A stretch of 36,551 nt of DNA from an uncultured Roseburia sp. (GTDB lineage: Bacteria; Bacillota; Clostridia; Lachnospirales; Lachnospiraceae): positions 1 to 36,551 of the forward strand of contig CANRYS010000025.1 of NCBI GenBank assembly GCA_947644305.1, in the 5' to 3' direction. Position 1 is the first letter of the stretch, and each line of letters begins with the position of its first letter. Under the pieces are notes generated by a model. It ran no database searches and was not told where the DNA came from. It was given only the letters and a program-made list of their open reading frames with translations. The translations under genes and the position numbers were made by a program. Below, one piece after another: positions 9,690-16,724 of the stretch.

Positions 9690-10286
9690 ATGGATCAGTT
9701 GTTACAATGGATCGAATCTTATGGCACACCGGCCATCATCCTTCTCATCGCATTGGAATACGCATGCTTTCCCATCTCCAGCGAACTCGTCCTCCCCTTT
9801 GCCGGCGCCTTTGGGGCGGGTATCGGTCTTTCTCTGCCCCTTCTTATCCTCTATAGCAGCGCCGCTGGTCTGGCGGGCACCAGTCTCACCTATGCCATTG
9901 GCCGCTATGGCGGTTCTCCCCTGCTGGAAAAGATCATGACCCGGTTTCCTTCCAGCAAGAAACCCATCCTGGCATCCTACCGCACCTTTGGCGATCGGGG
10001 CAGACTCGCCGTCTGTGTGGGGAGAGTCATCCCCATCTGCCGTACTTACATAGCCTTCGTGGCTGGCGCCTGCGGACAAAGCTATCCCGCTTACGTAATC
10101 TTCTCTTCCATCGGCATCACCATATGGAATACATTGCTCATCTGCCTGGGTTACTATTTTTATAATTACCGGGATGTCTTTTTCCACTACTTCGATAAAT
10201 ACAAGACCTTCATTTTAATTATTGGACTTCTTTTGATCCTTTTGCTTTTGTTTTCCCGAAAGACAGAGACAGGAGAAGAGGCCTAG
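9690..10286 (+). CDS. DedA-family membrane protein
   Basis: Polytopic membrane protein of 198 residues. It shows the DedA/VTT hallmarks: a re-entrant start with EYACFPISSELVLPFAG (Glu and Pro-x-Ser-Glu), GRYGG after the first helices, and GRVIPICRTYIAFVAGACG (Arg in the second re-entrant loop, with the AG pair), then two C-terminal helices. DedA proteins move phospholipids or undecaprenyl phosphate across the membrane and support envelope integrity and resistance to cationic peptides; which lipid this one handles is not evident. It diverges from leuS, is monocistronic, and ends at a bidirectional hairpin shared with the tRNA operon. Confidence 0.9.
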   Translation: MDQLLQWIESYGTPAIILLIALEYACFPISSELVLPFAGAFGAGIGLSLPLLILYSSAAGLAGTSLTYAIGRYGGSPLLEKIMTRFPSSKKPILASYRTFGDRGRLAVCVGRVIPICRTYIAFVAGACGQSYPAYVIFSSIGITIWNTLLICLGYYFYNYRDVFFHYFDKYKTFILIIGLLLILLLLFSRKTETGEEA

Positions 10287-10293
10287 AGAATAC

Positions 10294-10340
10294 AAAAAAT
10301 GCTTTCATCTGTATCATACAAATGAAAGCATTTTCTTTGC
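10294..10340. terminator. bidirectional terminator between DedA and tRNA-Cys
   Basis: AAAATGCTTTCAT (10296-10308) is perfectly complementary to ATGAAAGCATTTT (10322-10334). A T-rich tail follows on the plus strand, and on the minus strand the stem runs into T residues, so it can end both transcripts. Confidence 0.75.
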
Positions 10341-10342
10341 CA

Positions 10343-10413
10343 AGGCGACAACCAGATTCGAACTGGTGATCAGGGTGTTGCAGACCCACGCCTTACCACT
10401 TGGCTATGTCGCC
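10343..10413 (-). tRNA. tRNA-Cys (GCA)
   Basis: The 71-nt cloverleaf has acceptor GGCGACA paired with TGTCGCC, the D-arm GCCAAGTGGTAAGGC, the anticodon loop CTGCAAC with anticodon GCA, and a T-arm containing GTTCGAATC. The discriminator base is U, as expected for tRNA-Cys. CCA is not encoded. There is one mismatch at the base of the anticodon stem. Confidence 0.95.
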
Positions 10414-10480
10414 ATACATTAATAATATACCATAAAACCCAGATTTATGCAAGTCCTCCTGCAAATTCCATAGATTTTTA

Positions 10481-10552
10481 TGACTCCTACGGGAATCGAA
10501 CCCGTGTTACCGCCGTGAAAGGGCGATGTCTTAACCGCTTGACCAAGGAGCC
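10481..10552 (-). tRNA. tRNA-Glu (TTC)
   Basis: The 72-nt cloverleaf has acceptor GGCTCCT pairing AGGAGTC (one G-U), the anticodon loop CTTTCAC with anticodon TTC, T-arm GGGTTCGATTCCC and discriminator A. CCA is not encoded. It is the first gene of a two-tRNA operon with tRNA-Cys. Confidence 0.95.
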
Positions 10553-10623
10553 AGATTTTTGTTAACACAGAGCTTTTTAAGTCCAATTCGCAATTACGCG
10601 CTATATGAAGCCTAACAACAAAT

Positions 10624-10652
10624 ATACTATCATACTTCTTTTTATATTGCAA
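10624..10652 (-). promoter_or_regulatory. promoter of the tRNA-Glu/tRNA-Cys operon
   Basis: Minus strand: -35 TTGCAA (10647-10652), 17-nt spacer, -10 TAGTAT (10624-10629), about 65 nt upstream of mature tRNA-Glu. Confidence 0.5.
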
Positions 10653-10729
10653 GCAGTTTTTTTATTTTTTAGGGTCAAAAATGAGCTCAAAATAAAACCG
10701 GCGATAAATGCTCCACCGCCGCGGGTATA

Positions 10730-10783
10730 TTGACAAAATCGAGAAAACATGTGAAAATAGGATGGTAGCCCGACGACGGGCTA
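10730..10783 (+). promoter_or_regulatory. promoter and 5'-terminal hairpin of the L,D-transpeptidase gene
   Basis: Consensus -35 TTGACA (10730-10735), 17-nt spacer, -10 GAAAAT (10753-10758). Transcription should begin near 10765, right at a perfect 7-bp hairpin TAGCCCG-ACGA-CGGGCTA (10766-10783). The AAGGAGG ribosome site follows at 10795. The hairpin may protect the mRNA 5' end. It matches no riboswitch I know. Confidence 0.5.
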
Positions 10784-10807
10784 TTCCAAATAATAAGGAG
10801 GTATGAC

Positions 10808-12895
10808 ATGAAAGAGAAACTACATATTATCAGACACCTTTTTACGTTATCAGCAGCACTGCTTCTTATGCTGGGTCTCATTTCACACCCGGCACAGGCA
10901 GCCGGACAGACAGCAAGCGTATCCGCAAACCGTTCTGCCGGAATCTGCACCTACACGGTACAGGGACTGGATCCTGGAACAAACAATTCCATGACACTCC
11001 AGGTATCCCGCAAGAATAATCCAGCGGTCGCTTATCAGGAAACCATAGCACTTACCGCAGATAATTGCACAAACGGCACCTATACAGGTAACTTTTCATT
11101 AAAATCCCTGAACGGTGTATTCGATGAATATAACGTCAATATACTGGTAGGAGATTCCACAGTTTCTGCTGGAACCTGTGATTTTTCCGTTCACACCGGA
11201 AATCTTTCCATGAAAACAGAGGGCAGCAATGCAAGCACAACCCGTACGATCACGGTTACTTCCTCTGTTCCAGCCGGCGATGTGGTTATTCCTGGAGAGG
11301 ACAAGCAGGTATATGTTGCTGCCTGGCCAGATGGTTCTGGTGAAAACAACGCAAAAACTATTGCACTTAAGACACCTTTTGTTGAGGGAAATATGACATT
11401 CAACGCCAACATTGCCCAGGCGGGCACCGCTTATGGAAAATGGAATGTAAAACTGGTTCTGGATAACGGAAACTCTGGAACTCCCCTCACCCTGGCGACA
11501 AGCTCTTACCATATCGCCCCCACCCAGAAAACTTTTTTGATTCAGAAATCAAAATCCCTGGAGAAGAAAAAATCCTTCGGTATCAATCTGGATGGTTTAA
11601 AGAATGTGTATGGAGTAAAGAAAGTTCGTTTTCAGATCTATAGCAGCAAGGGCAAAAAAATGACCACTGTCACAGGTACTAGCAAAAAATCTGACGGAAG
11701 CAAATATTACGCAGAAGTTTCGCTGAAAAAGCTGGATTATCTTTTGGACCTTTATACCATTAAGGCAGTCCTAACAGATAATAACAATAACACCCAGACA
11801 CTGGACATGACAGCGCTGGCAGATGAACGGGTCCAGAGCGGAACCCTTTCTGTTTCCAGAAAGAAAAATGCCACCTGTCTTTATAAACTTACCAACCCAT
11901 ACATACCTGGCAACATAAAGAAGGTTTGTTTTGTTTTATATCAGGTAAATGGAAAGAAGCTGAAAAAGCAAGGTTCTTATGTCGTAACCGGAACTTCCGG
12001 TAAGAAAAAAATATCCCTAAAGGTACCAAATGAAGAAAAGGGCAAGTACAAGCTTCAGGTCTATGGTTACACCAGTTGGGGTAAGAAAGTTTTACTAGAC
12101 GAGGAAACTTATCGCCTCAGGAAAAAAGATCTAGGTAAGAACGGCTGGTTCTATGAAAAATATGCAGGAAAGACCTATAAATTCTACTACGTAAACAATA
12201 AAAAACAGACCGATCTCACAGATATCGTAAATCTGAAAAAGAGCAGTTCTTCCAATACAAATCGTCTGTATATTGAATTAAACCGGGCTGCCTGCGCAGT
12301 AACGATCTACTTATATAATGAAGAGACGAAGAAGTACGATATTCCGATCAAGACCTGTTCCGTATCTGTAGGACGTGACACATGGACAAATGCCGGAACC
12401 AGCGGATTGAATGAAGATTCTTCCTACACCCCACTGGGTACTTACTCCATCTGCACCAACGGCCAGTCGGTAAAATATACCTTAAAAACAATGGTTGAAC
12501 CAGATGACAGCATTGTCTATGCAAGATGGGCTTCCCACATCGTGGGGAATGTGTATTTCCACGCCATCGCCGTAGGTGCCCAGTCACACTATGCTCTGCC
12601 ATCCTCTACCTATAACCGACTCGGATCTCCCGCCTCTGCAGGCTGCGTCCGTATGACCGTGGCAGACGCCAAATGGATCTATGACTATGCTTCTACCGGA
12701 ACAACTGTAAAGATCGTAAAAGGCAACGCTTCAAAACCAGGGCCTCTCGGCAAGTCGCCTGTCATAAAAACCACCGGCGGAATCAATTATGATCCTACCG
12801 ATCCAGAAGTACCAGACTCCCGCAAAAAAGCGGACTATAAAGCAAAAAGAATCACTGGATATATGACGAAGAAAGGAAAGAAGGTCGGCTACTGA
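10808..12895 (+). CDS. secreted L,D-transpeptidase (YkuD) with GBS_Bsp-like repeats
   Basis: The 695-residue exported cell-wall enzyme has a signal peptide (hydrophobic about 10-26, cleavage after PAQAA). Residues about 34-440 hold roughly four beta-rich repeats of about 100 residues that resemble GBS_Bsp-like repeats, probably binding the wall or acting as spacers. The YkuD domain is at about 455-650: HAIAVG with His585, then SAGCVRM with catalytic Cys613. L,D-transpeptidases form 3-3 peptidoglycan cross-links or attach proteins to DAP. The last 60 residues are basic (KKADYKAKRI, TKKGKKVGY) and may hold the protein on anionic polymers. The gene has its own promoter and terminator. AAGGAGG precedes the ATG; an ATG 6 nt upstream stops immediately. 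Confidence 0.9.
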   Translation: MKEKLHIIRHLFTLSAALLLMLGLISHPAQAAGQTASVSANRSAGICTYTVQGLDPGTNNSMTLQVSRKNNPAVAYQETIALTADNCTNGTYTGNFSLKSLNGVFDEYNVNILVGDSTVSAGTCDFSVHTGNLSMKTEGSNASTTRTITVTSSVPAGDVVIPGEDKQVYVAAWPDGSGENNAKTIALKTPFVEGNMTFNANIAQAGTAYGKWNVKLVLDNGNSGTPLTLATSSYHIAPTQKTFLIQKSKSLEKKKSFGINLDGLKNVYGVKKVRFQIYSSKGKKMTTVTGTSKKSDGSKYYAEVSLKKLDYLLDLYTIKAVLTDNNNNTQTLDMTALADERVQSGTLSVSRKKNATCLYKLTNPYIPGNIKKVCFVLYQVNGKKLKKQGSYVVTGTSGKKKISLKVPNEEKGKYKLQVYGYTSWGKKVLLDEETYRLRKKDLGKNGWFYEKYAGKTYKFYYVNNKKQTDLTDIVNLKKSSSSNTNRLYIELNRAACAVTIYLYNEETKKYDIPIKTCSVSVGRDTWTNAGTSGLNEDSSYTPLGTYSICTNGQSVKYTLKTMVEPDDSIVYARWASHIVGNVYFHAIAVGAQSHYALPSSTYNRLGSPASAGCVRMTVADAKWIYDYASTGTTVKIVKGNASKPGPLGKSPVIKTTGGINYDPTDPEVPDSRKKADYKAKRITGYMTKKGKKVGY

Positions 12896-12921
12896 TCCTC
12901 TCCCGTCATTAAAAATTTCCA

Positions 12922-12966
12922 ACACAAAACCCCATGTCATCTATGAAGTGACATGGGGTTTTGTGT
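12922..12966. terminator. bidirectional terminator, 18-bp perfect stem
   Basis: ACACAAAACCCCATGTCA (12922-12939) is exactly complementary to 12949-12966 around a 9-nt loop. Convergent genes (L,D-transpeptidase and HD-GYP regulator) meet here; the stem's own A/T tracts supply a U-run on both strands. Confidence 0.85.
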
Positions 12967-12988
12967 ATACAGCCTCCGCTGTTATTCT

Positions 12989-14047
12989 TTATTGTCTCAT
13001 TTCTTCCTCATTTTTCTTAAGCTTATCCTTAACCTTTTCAAAGACCTCCAGTATCTTTGGATTAAAGGTACCACACTCTCCATCATAAATCATCTGTACA
13101 GCCTTTTCATGACTAAATGCGTCCTTATACACTCTCTTGGCAGTAAGGGCGTCGTAGACGTCAGCCACCGATACTACCTGCGCCCATACAGAAATATCAT
13201 CTCCACTCAGGCCATCGGGATATCCCTTCCCGTCCCATCGCTCATGATGATGTCTGCAAATATCATAACTGTAATTATACAGTCCCTCGTCCATAATGTT
13301 CGGAATATTCTGAAGAATCTCACATCCCTTCACGGTGTGCCCCTTCATGATCTCAAACTCTTCCTTCGTAAGCCTACCCGGCTTATTCAGGATCATGTCT
13401 GGAATGGATATCTTTCCAACATCGTGTAGAACGGATGACGCCGCAATTTTATCAATCTCCTTCTGGGAAAGATGATACTCTGGATAGGCATCACTTACTT
13501 CCTTCATCAATATTCCCGTCAGTTCACTGATCCTCTTAACGTGCTCACCGGACTCACAATCACGGAACTCGATGACCGTAGCTAATGTCTCGATCATATT
13601 CTGATTGATATAATTCAGTCTGCGCACCTGTTCTTCCACGACACTTTCCAGTTCATTTCGGTGCGCATACAGCTCAATTACATTGCCGATCCTACACTTA
13701 AGGAAATGTGTCATAAATGGCTTTCTGATAACATCAATAGCCCCAAGATGATATCCTTCCAGCAGCATTTCCTGGCTATCCGCCGCCGTTATAAGAAATA
13801 CAGGAACACTCTGTATCTTTCCACTCTCATTCATCCTCTTTAGCACTTCAAGCCCATTTATGCCAGGCATAAGCAGATCTAAAAGAACCGCGGATATCTC
13901 AAAATGTTCACTGTCGTTTAAGATCTCAATGGCTCTTTCACCGCTATCGGCCTCAACGATCGTGTAATCATCATGAAAAATCTCCGCCAATATCATACGG
14001 TTAATCTCAACATCATCAACAATCAATATACTTTTCTTTTTTTTCAT
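12989..14047 (-). CDS. response regulator with HD-GYP output (RpfG-type c-di-GMP phosphodiesterase)
   Basis: Cytosolic protein of 352 residues. The receiver domain (5-120) has Asp11/Asp12, the phospho-acceptor Asp57 in LLDLLMPG and the switch lysine in RKPF. A short coiled linker (125-150) leads to an HD-GYP domain with LHDVGK (His208-Asp209), His237 in KGHTVKG, HHHERWDGKGYPDGL (266-280) and SVADVYDA. These are the metal ligands and the GYP motif of active enzymes, which hydrolyse cyclic-di-GMP. GGGAGG precedes the ATG at 14047; a longer start would overlap the Hpt gene. It follows the Hpt gene in one operon, so phosphotransfer from that Hpt is the natural input. Activity is inferred from conserved residues. 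Confidence 0.92.
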   Translation of the reverse strand: MKKKKSILIVDDVEINRMILAEIFHDDYTIVEADSGERAIEILNDSEHFEISAVLLDLLMPGINGLEVLKRMNESGKIQSVPVFLITAADSQEMLLEGYHLGAIDVIRKPFMTHFLKCRIGNVIELYAHRNELESVVEEQVRRLNYINQNMIETLATVIEFRDCESGEHVKRISELTGILMKEVSDAYPEYHLSQKEIDKIAASSVLHDVGKISIPDMILNKPGRLTKEEFEIMKGHTVKGCEILQNIPNIMDEGLYNYSYDICRHHHERWDGKGYPDGLSGDDISVWAQVVSVADVYDALTAKRVYKDAFSHEKAVQMIYDGECGTFNPKILEVFEKVKDKLKKNEEEMRQ

Positions 14048-14081
14048 CTCTGACCTCCCCAAAGTCATTTGCTTGGACCGA

Positions 14082-14432
14082 TCAGGCATATTTCTCAATA
14101 CACGCCACGATCTTCTCCTGAACCGGAAGGATCTGGTGCAAAACTTCTTTTGCCTGCTGCGGCTGTTCTGCCCTTAAGAGTGCCACAATCTCTCCATATG
14201 CTTGAAAAAGCGGTGTCAGAGACAAATTTCCTGTAGCGCCCTTGATGGCATGTGCCAGTTCGATCACTTCCCCATAATCATTACAATCAAAATCCGGATC
14301 CACAGATGACTTAGAAAGCATTTCCGGAAATCGAAAAAGCATCTTCTCATAAAATGCAGGATTCCCTGTAAGACGCGCTATCCCTTCGTCTACATCAACG
14401 CCCAATCCCTTTAATTCATCCAGCATGTTCAT
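14082..14432 (-). CDS. histidine phosphotransfer (Hpt) protein
   Basis: A small all-helical cytosolic protein of 116 residues. The phospho-accepting histidine is His61 in AHAIKGATGNL, matching the Hpt consensus H-x-(L/I)-K-G-x-x-x-x-x-G/L. The rest is amphipathic helix as in a four-helix bundle. It relays phosphate between a receiver and another receiver or a kinase. It is the first gene of an operon with the HD-GYP response regulator, 34 nt apart, so that protein is the likely partner. No sensor kinase lies nearby. AAGGAGG supports the start; its stop falls before the downstream ribosome site. Confidence 0.88.
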   Translation of the reverse strand: MNMLDELKGLGVDVDEGIARLTGNPAFYEKMLFRFPEMLSKSSVDPDFDCNDYGEVIELAHAIKGATGNLSLTPLFQAYGEIVALLRAEQPQQAKEVLHQILPVQEKIVACIEKYA

Positions 14433-14467
14433 CTATTTTAATCCTCCTTTAATAAAAACACACCTGC

Positions 14468-14496
14468 ATTATAACATACAATCCTATATGGCACAA
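14468..14496 (-). promoter_or_regulatory. promoter of the Hpt/HD-GYP operon
   Basis: Minus strand: consensus -10 TATAAT (14468-14473), 17-nt spacer, weak -35 TTGTGC (14491-14496). Confidence 0.5.
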
Positions 14497-14539
14497 CAAA
14501 ACTTTTTTGATGAAATATAAAAGAAACATTAATTTTTGT

Positions 14540-14584
14540 AAAACAAAAAATAAGGCCGGCTCATCAATACATGACAGCCGGTCT
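14540..14584 (-). terminator. terminator of the FIST/soluble MCP operon
   Basis: AGACCGGCT / AGGCCGGCT-type stem (14553-14561 with 14576-14584, one wobble) followed on the minus strand by TTATTTTTTGTTTT. Confidence 0.75.
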
Positions 14585-14591
14585 CTGTTTA

Positions 14592-15506
14592 TTATGCCTC
14601 ATATTCTTCTATCATAGGAGCGATCTGGGACAGCATATTATCCACATCCTCAAACATCGCACTCTTCGTCGTCCCCAGTTTGCTGGCATGGTTAATATGT
14701 TTCATAACTTCTTGGTATTGATCTTTCGTCTTGTCAAAGAAAGTATTGACGTTCTGCAGTGCTCTCTTTGAGTCGTCAATGACATTAGAGATCTCGGACT
14801 GAACGGCAGTGGCACCCTCCGCCGCTTCCGTGATCTGGTCAAACATCTCATAGGTCTGATTCACCTTCTCAAGACTTTGTCCCAAAGCCTGCTGGGAGGT
14901 GTCAATATCGGAATGCAGTTTGTTCGTATCTTCTTCTACATCAGCGATACTCGCCTCTACCGCTGCCACCATATTTTTAACTTCATCTGCCAGGCTCTTG
15001 ACCTCTTCAGCGACCACTTCAAAACCTTTCCCGTGCTCCCCCGCTTTCGCTGCTTCGATCGAGGCGTTCAAAGCAAGAATATTTGTCTGTTCCGCAATCG
15101 AAGTGATTTTGTTCGTACATTTTTTTATTTGCTGCACTGCTGCCTTGAAATCATCAAAGGTGCCTTTCATCTCTTCAAAATGGGCTTCTACCTGTTGGGA
15201 ACTGGATTTGAGCTCCTCCACCTCATTCTGTGCCTGGTTTACCGACTGGGCAATCTCACTTTTTATCGTCTCAAACTGACCGGATATCTGATTAATATTA
15301 GAAAAAGTACCCTCAAAATCCTGTAAAGTCTGCTGGAAATTTTCTGCCTGATCAAGAACCCCAAGGAAGGAATGGTTTACCATGCCCAACTGATTCAGCG
15401 AATCTACTTCCTTCTGCACAAGGTCTTTTTGATAGTCCTTTAAACTTCCCATCACGTGCAAAATGGGATGGGCATCTAAATTATGGTCTTTCTTCTTAAA
15501 TCGCAT
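14592..15506 (-). CDS. soluble methyl-accepting chemotaxis-type signalling protein
   Basis: A 304-residue protein with no membrane segment, HAMP or sensor domain. Nearly all of it is coiled coil. The hairpin tip of an MCP signalling domain is clear: [20 protein letters not shown] then [19 protein letters not shown], near residues 140-175, the CheA/CheW-binding region. Short flanks on each side suggest a class with a short helical bundle. Without its own sensor it presumably takes input from a partner, and the FIST protein encoded 15 nt upstream is the obvious one. I choose the ATG at 15506 because GGAGG then has 9-nt spacing; an ATG at 15515 abuts the GGAGG directly and is unlikely to be used. 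Confidence 0.85.
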   Translation of the reverse strand: MRFKKKDHNLDAHPILHVMGSLKDYQKDLVQKEVDSLNQLGMVNHSFLGVLDQAENFQQTLQDFEGTFSNINQISGQFETIKSEIAQSVNQAQNEVEELKSSSQQVEAHFEEMKGTFDDFKAAVQQIKKCTNKITSIAEQTNILALNASIEAAKAGEHGKGFEVVAEEVKSLADEVKNMVAAVEASIADVEEDTNKLHSDIDTSQQALGQSLEKVNQTYEMFDQITEAAEGATAVQSEISNVIDDSKRALQNVNTFFDKTKDQYQEVMKHINHASKLGTTKSAMFEDVDNMLSQIAPMIEEYEA

Positions 15507-15521
15507 TTCCTTCATCCTCCT

Positions 15522-16577
15522 TTATTCAAATACCACACAAGTCATGGACTGGTTCACGAACTGATTGTTATAGTGCTCTCCATATCCTACAAAGCCCGCA
15601 TGATTGCCTAACGTCCCCATTTCTTTCAGGTATTCCTGCATATAATGGTTTTCCGTAAACAGCAAATACCGGAACAGACAGTTTACAGAAAATACGGCAG
15701 AGATCTTCGGAAAATCCTGATAGATTTTACGGATGGTATTTTTCACGATTTCCTTGTAGTCCCCCAGCTCAAGCAGAATAAGCACATCGGAATCGTTTAC
15801 CTGCCGAAAGCATGTCAGACCATTTTTGTATATGTCTTTAATAGAAATGATACAGGTTTCATTCCCATTGATCTTTCCAAAAGGATTCTTAAAGGTCTGA
15901 GTTAATATTTCTTCTTCTGTTACATGGAGAATCTGCTGATACACATGTTTGGCCGGTTTGCCGTTCAATTCTCCCAATATGTACTCCGATTTTTTTGTCT
16001 TGGAGGCGATAAAACGATAATTCCCCATCTGACGATAGATATTTTCCTTGTAAGCTTTTACCCTGCCGTTATTATTTCTGACCAGGGCATAGGCCACCGC
16101 ATCCTCGTAGACTTTACCATTGGCAGAAACTTTGCCAGCGTCTCCAGTTCCTCCTACCAGAGAAATGTTCTTTCGTTTCAACACACTGTGGATCGTTGTC
16201 AGAACACAGGCATCGTTTCCAGAACAAAAATCAATACAGATGGTATCTTTTTGTGAAGCATTAACTTCTGCCACATCCTTCTCCAACCGTTCAATATATT
16301 TTACCGGCATCGTGGAAGCCTGCTCCAGTACATTCACTGCTACGCTGACGCCATCCGAAAATGCAAGGATTCCCACGCCTTTTTCAACTACTCTGCTGTC
16401 GTAGCTCATACCGATACATCCGATACTAGGAATATTGGGAAAAAGCGCTTCTAACTTTTTCACATGGTCCTCAAACTGATCACCGTTGGAAAACAGCATA
16501 ATTAGCTGAGGATTGCTCACTCCGCGGACTGCCTCCTGCAAGTCTCCGCTCTGGCTCATACCAAAAAATTGTTTCAC
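15522..16577 (-). CDS. FIST-domain sensory protein
   Basis: A 351-residue cytosolic protein with FIST_N (about 5-185) and FIST_C (about 200-335). Recognisable parts are IPSIGCIGMSYDSRVVEKGVGILAF in the first half, LVGGTGDAGKVSANGKVYEDA in the middle, and SAVFSVNCLFRYLLF..GNHAGFVGYGEHY near the end. FIST proteins are small-molecule (probably amino-acid) sensors tied to MCPs, kinases or c-di-GMP enzymes. I place the start at a GTG (16577), because GAGGAGG lies exactly 8 nt upstream; in-frame ATGs at 16616 and 16646 have no ribosome site. It leads an operon with the soluble MCP, which fits a sensor plus detached signalling rod. Confidence 0.88.
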   Translation of the reverse strand: MKQFFGMSQSGDLQEAVRGVSNPQLIMLFSNGDQFEDHVKKLEALFPNIPSIGCIGMSYDSRVVEKGVGILAFSDGVSVAVNVLEQASTMPVKYIERLEKDVAEVNASQKDTICIDFCSGNDACVLTTIHSVLKRKNISLVGGTGDAGKVSANGKVYEDAVAYALVRNNNGRVKAYKENIYRQMGNYRFIASKTKKSEYILGELNGKPAKHVYQQILHVTEEEILTQTFKNPFGKINGNETCIISIKDIYKNGLTCFRQVNDSDVLILLELGDYKEIVKNTIRKIYQDFPKISAVFSVNCLFRYLLFTENHYMQEYLKEMGTLGNHAGFVGYGEHYNNQFVNQSMTCVVFE

Positions 16578-16614
16578 GGTAACGTCCTCCTCTATATCAA
16601 AAACTATTATTACC

Positions 16615-16643
16615 ATTTTATCATAGATTTCTAAACTCAACAA
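16615..16643 (-). promoter_or_regulatory. promoter of the FIST/MCP operon
   Basis: Minus strand: -35 TTGTTG (16638-16643), 17-nt spacer, -10 TAAAAT (16615-16620), about 35 nt before the GTG start, which also argues against the longer ATG starts. Confidence 0.5.
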
Positions 16644-16683
16644 CAAAAAACTGAACCTATTGATGGATTTCTATACCCTGCAC

Positions 16684-16713
16684 ACAAAAAGAGCCGGACG
16701 CAGGTCCGGCTCT
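16684..16713 (-). terminator. terminator of the Cache-type MCP gene
   Basis: AGAGCCGGAC (16690-16699), GCAG loop, GTCCGGCTCT (16704-16713): a perfect 10-bp stem followed on the minus strand by TTTTT. Confidence 0.85.
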
Positions 16714-16724
16714 GAAAGCATGGA

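Noticed and set aside
10684-10800. Possible c-di-GMP or c-di-AMP riboswitch before the L,D-transpeptidase gene
   Set aside because: Only one hairpin after the predicted start site; none of the conserved riboswitch core sequences I know are present.
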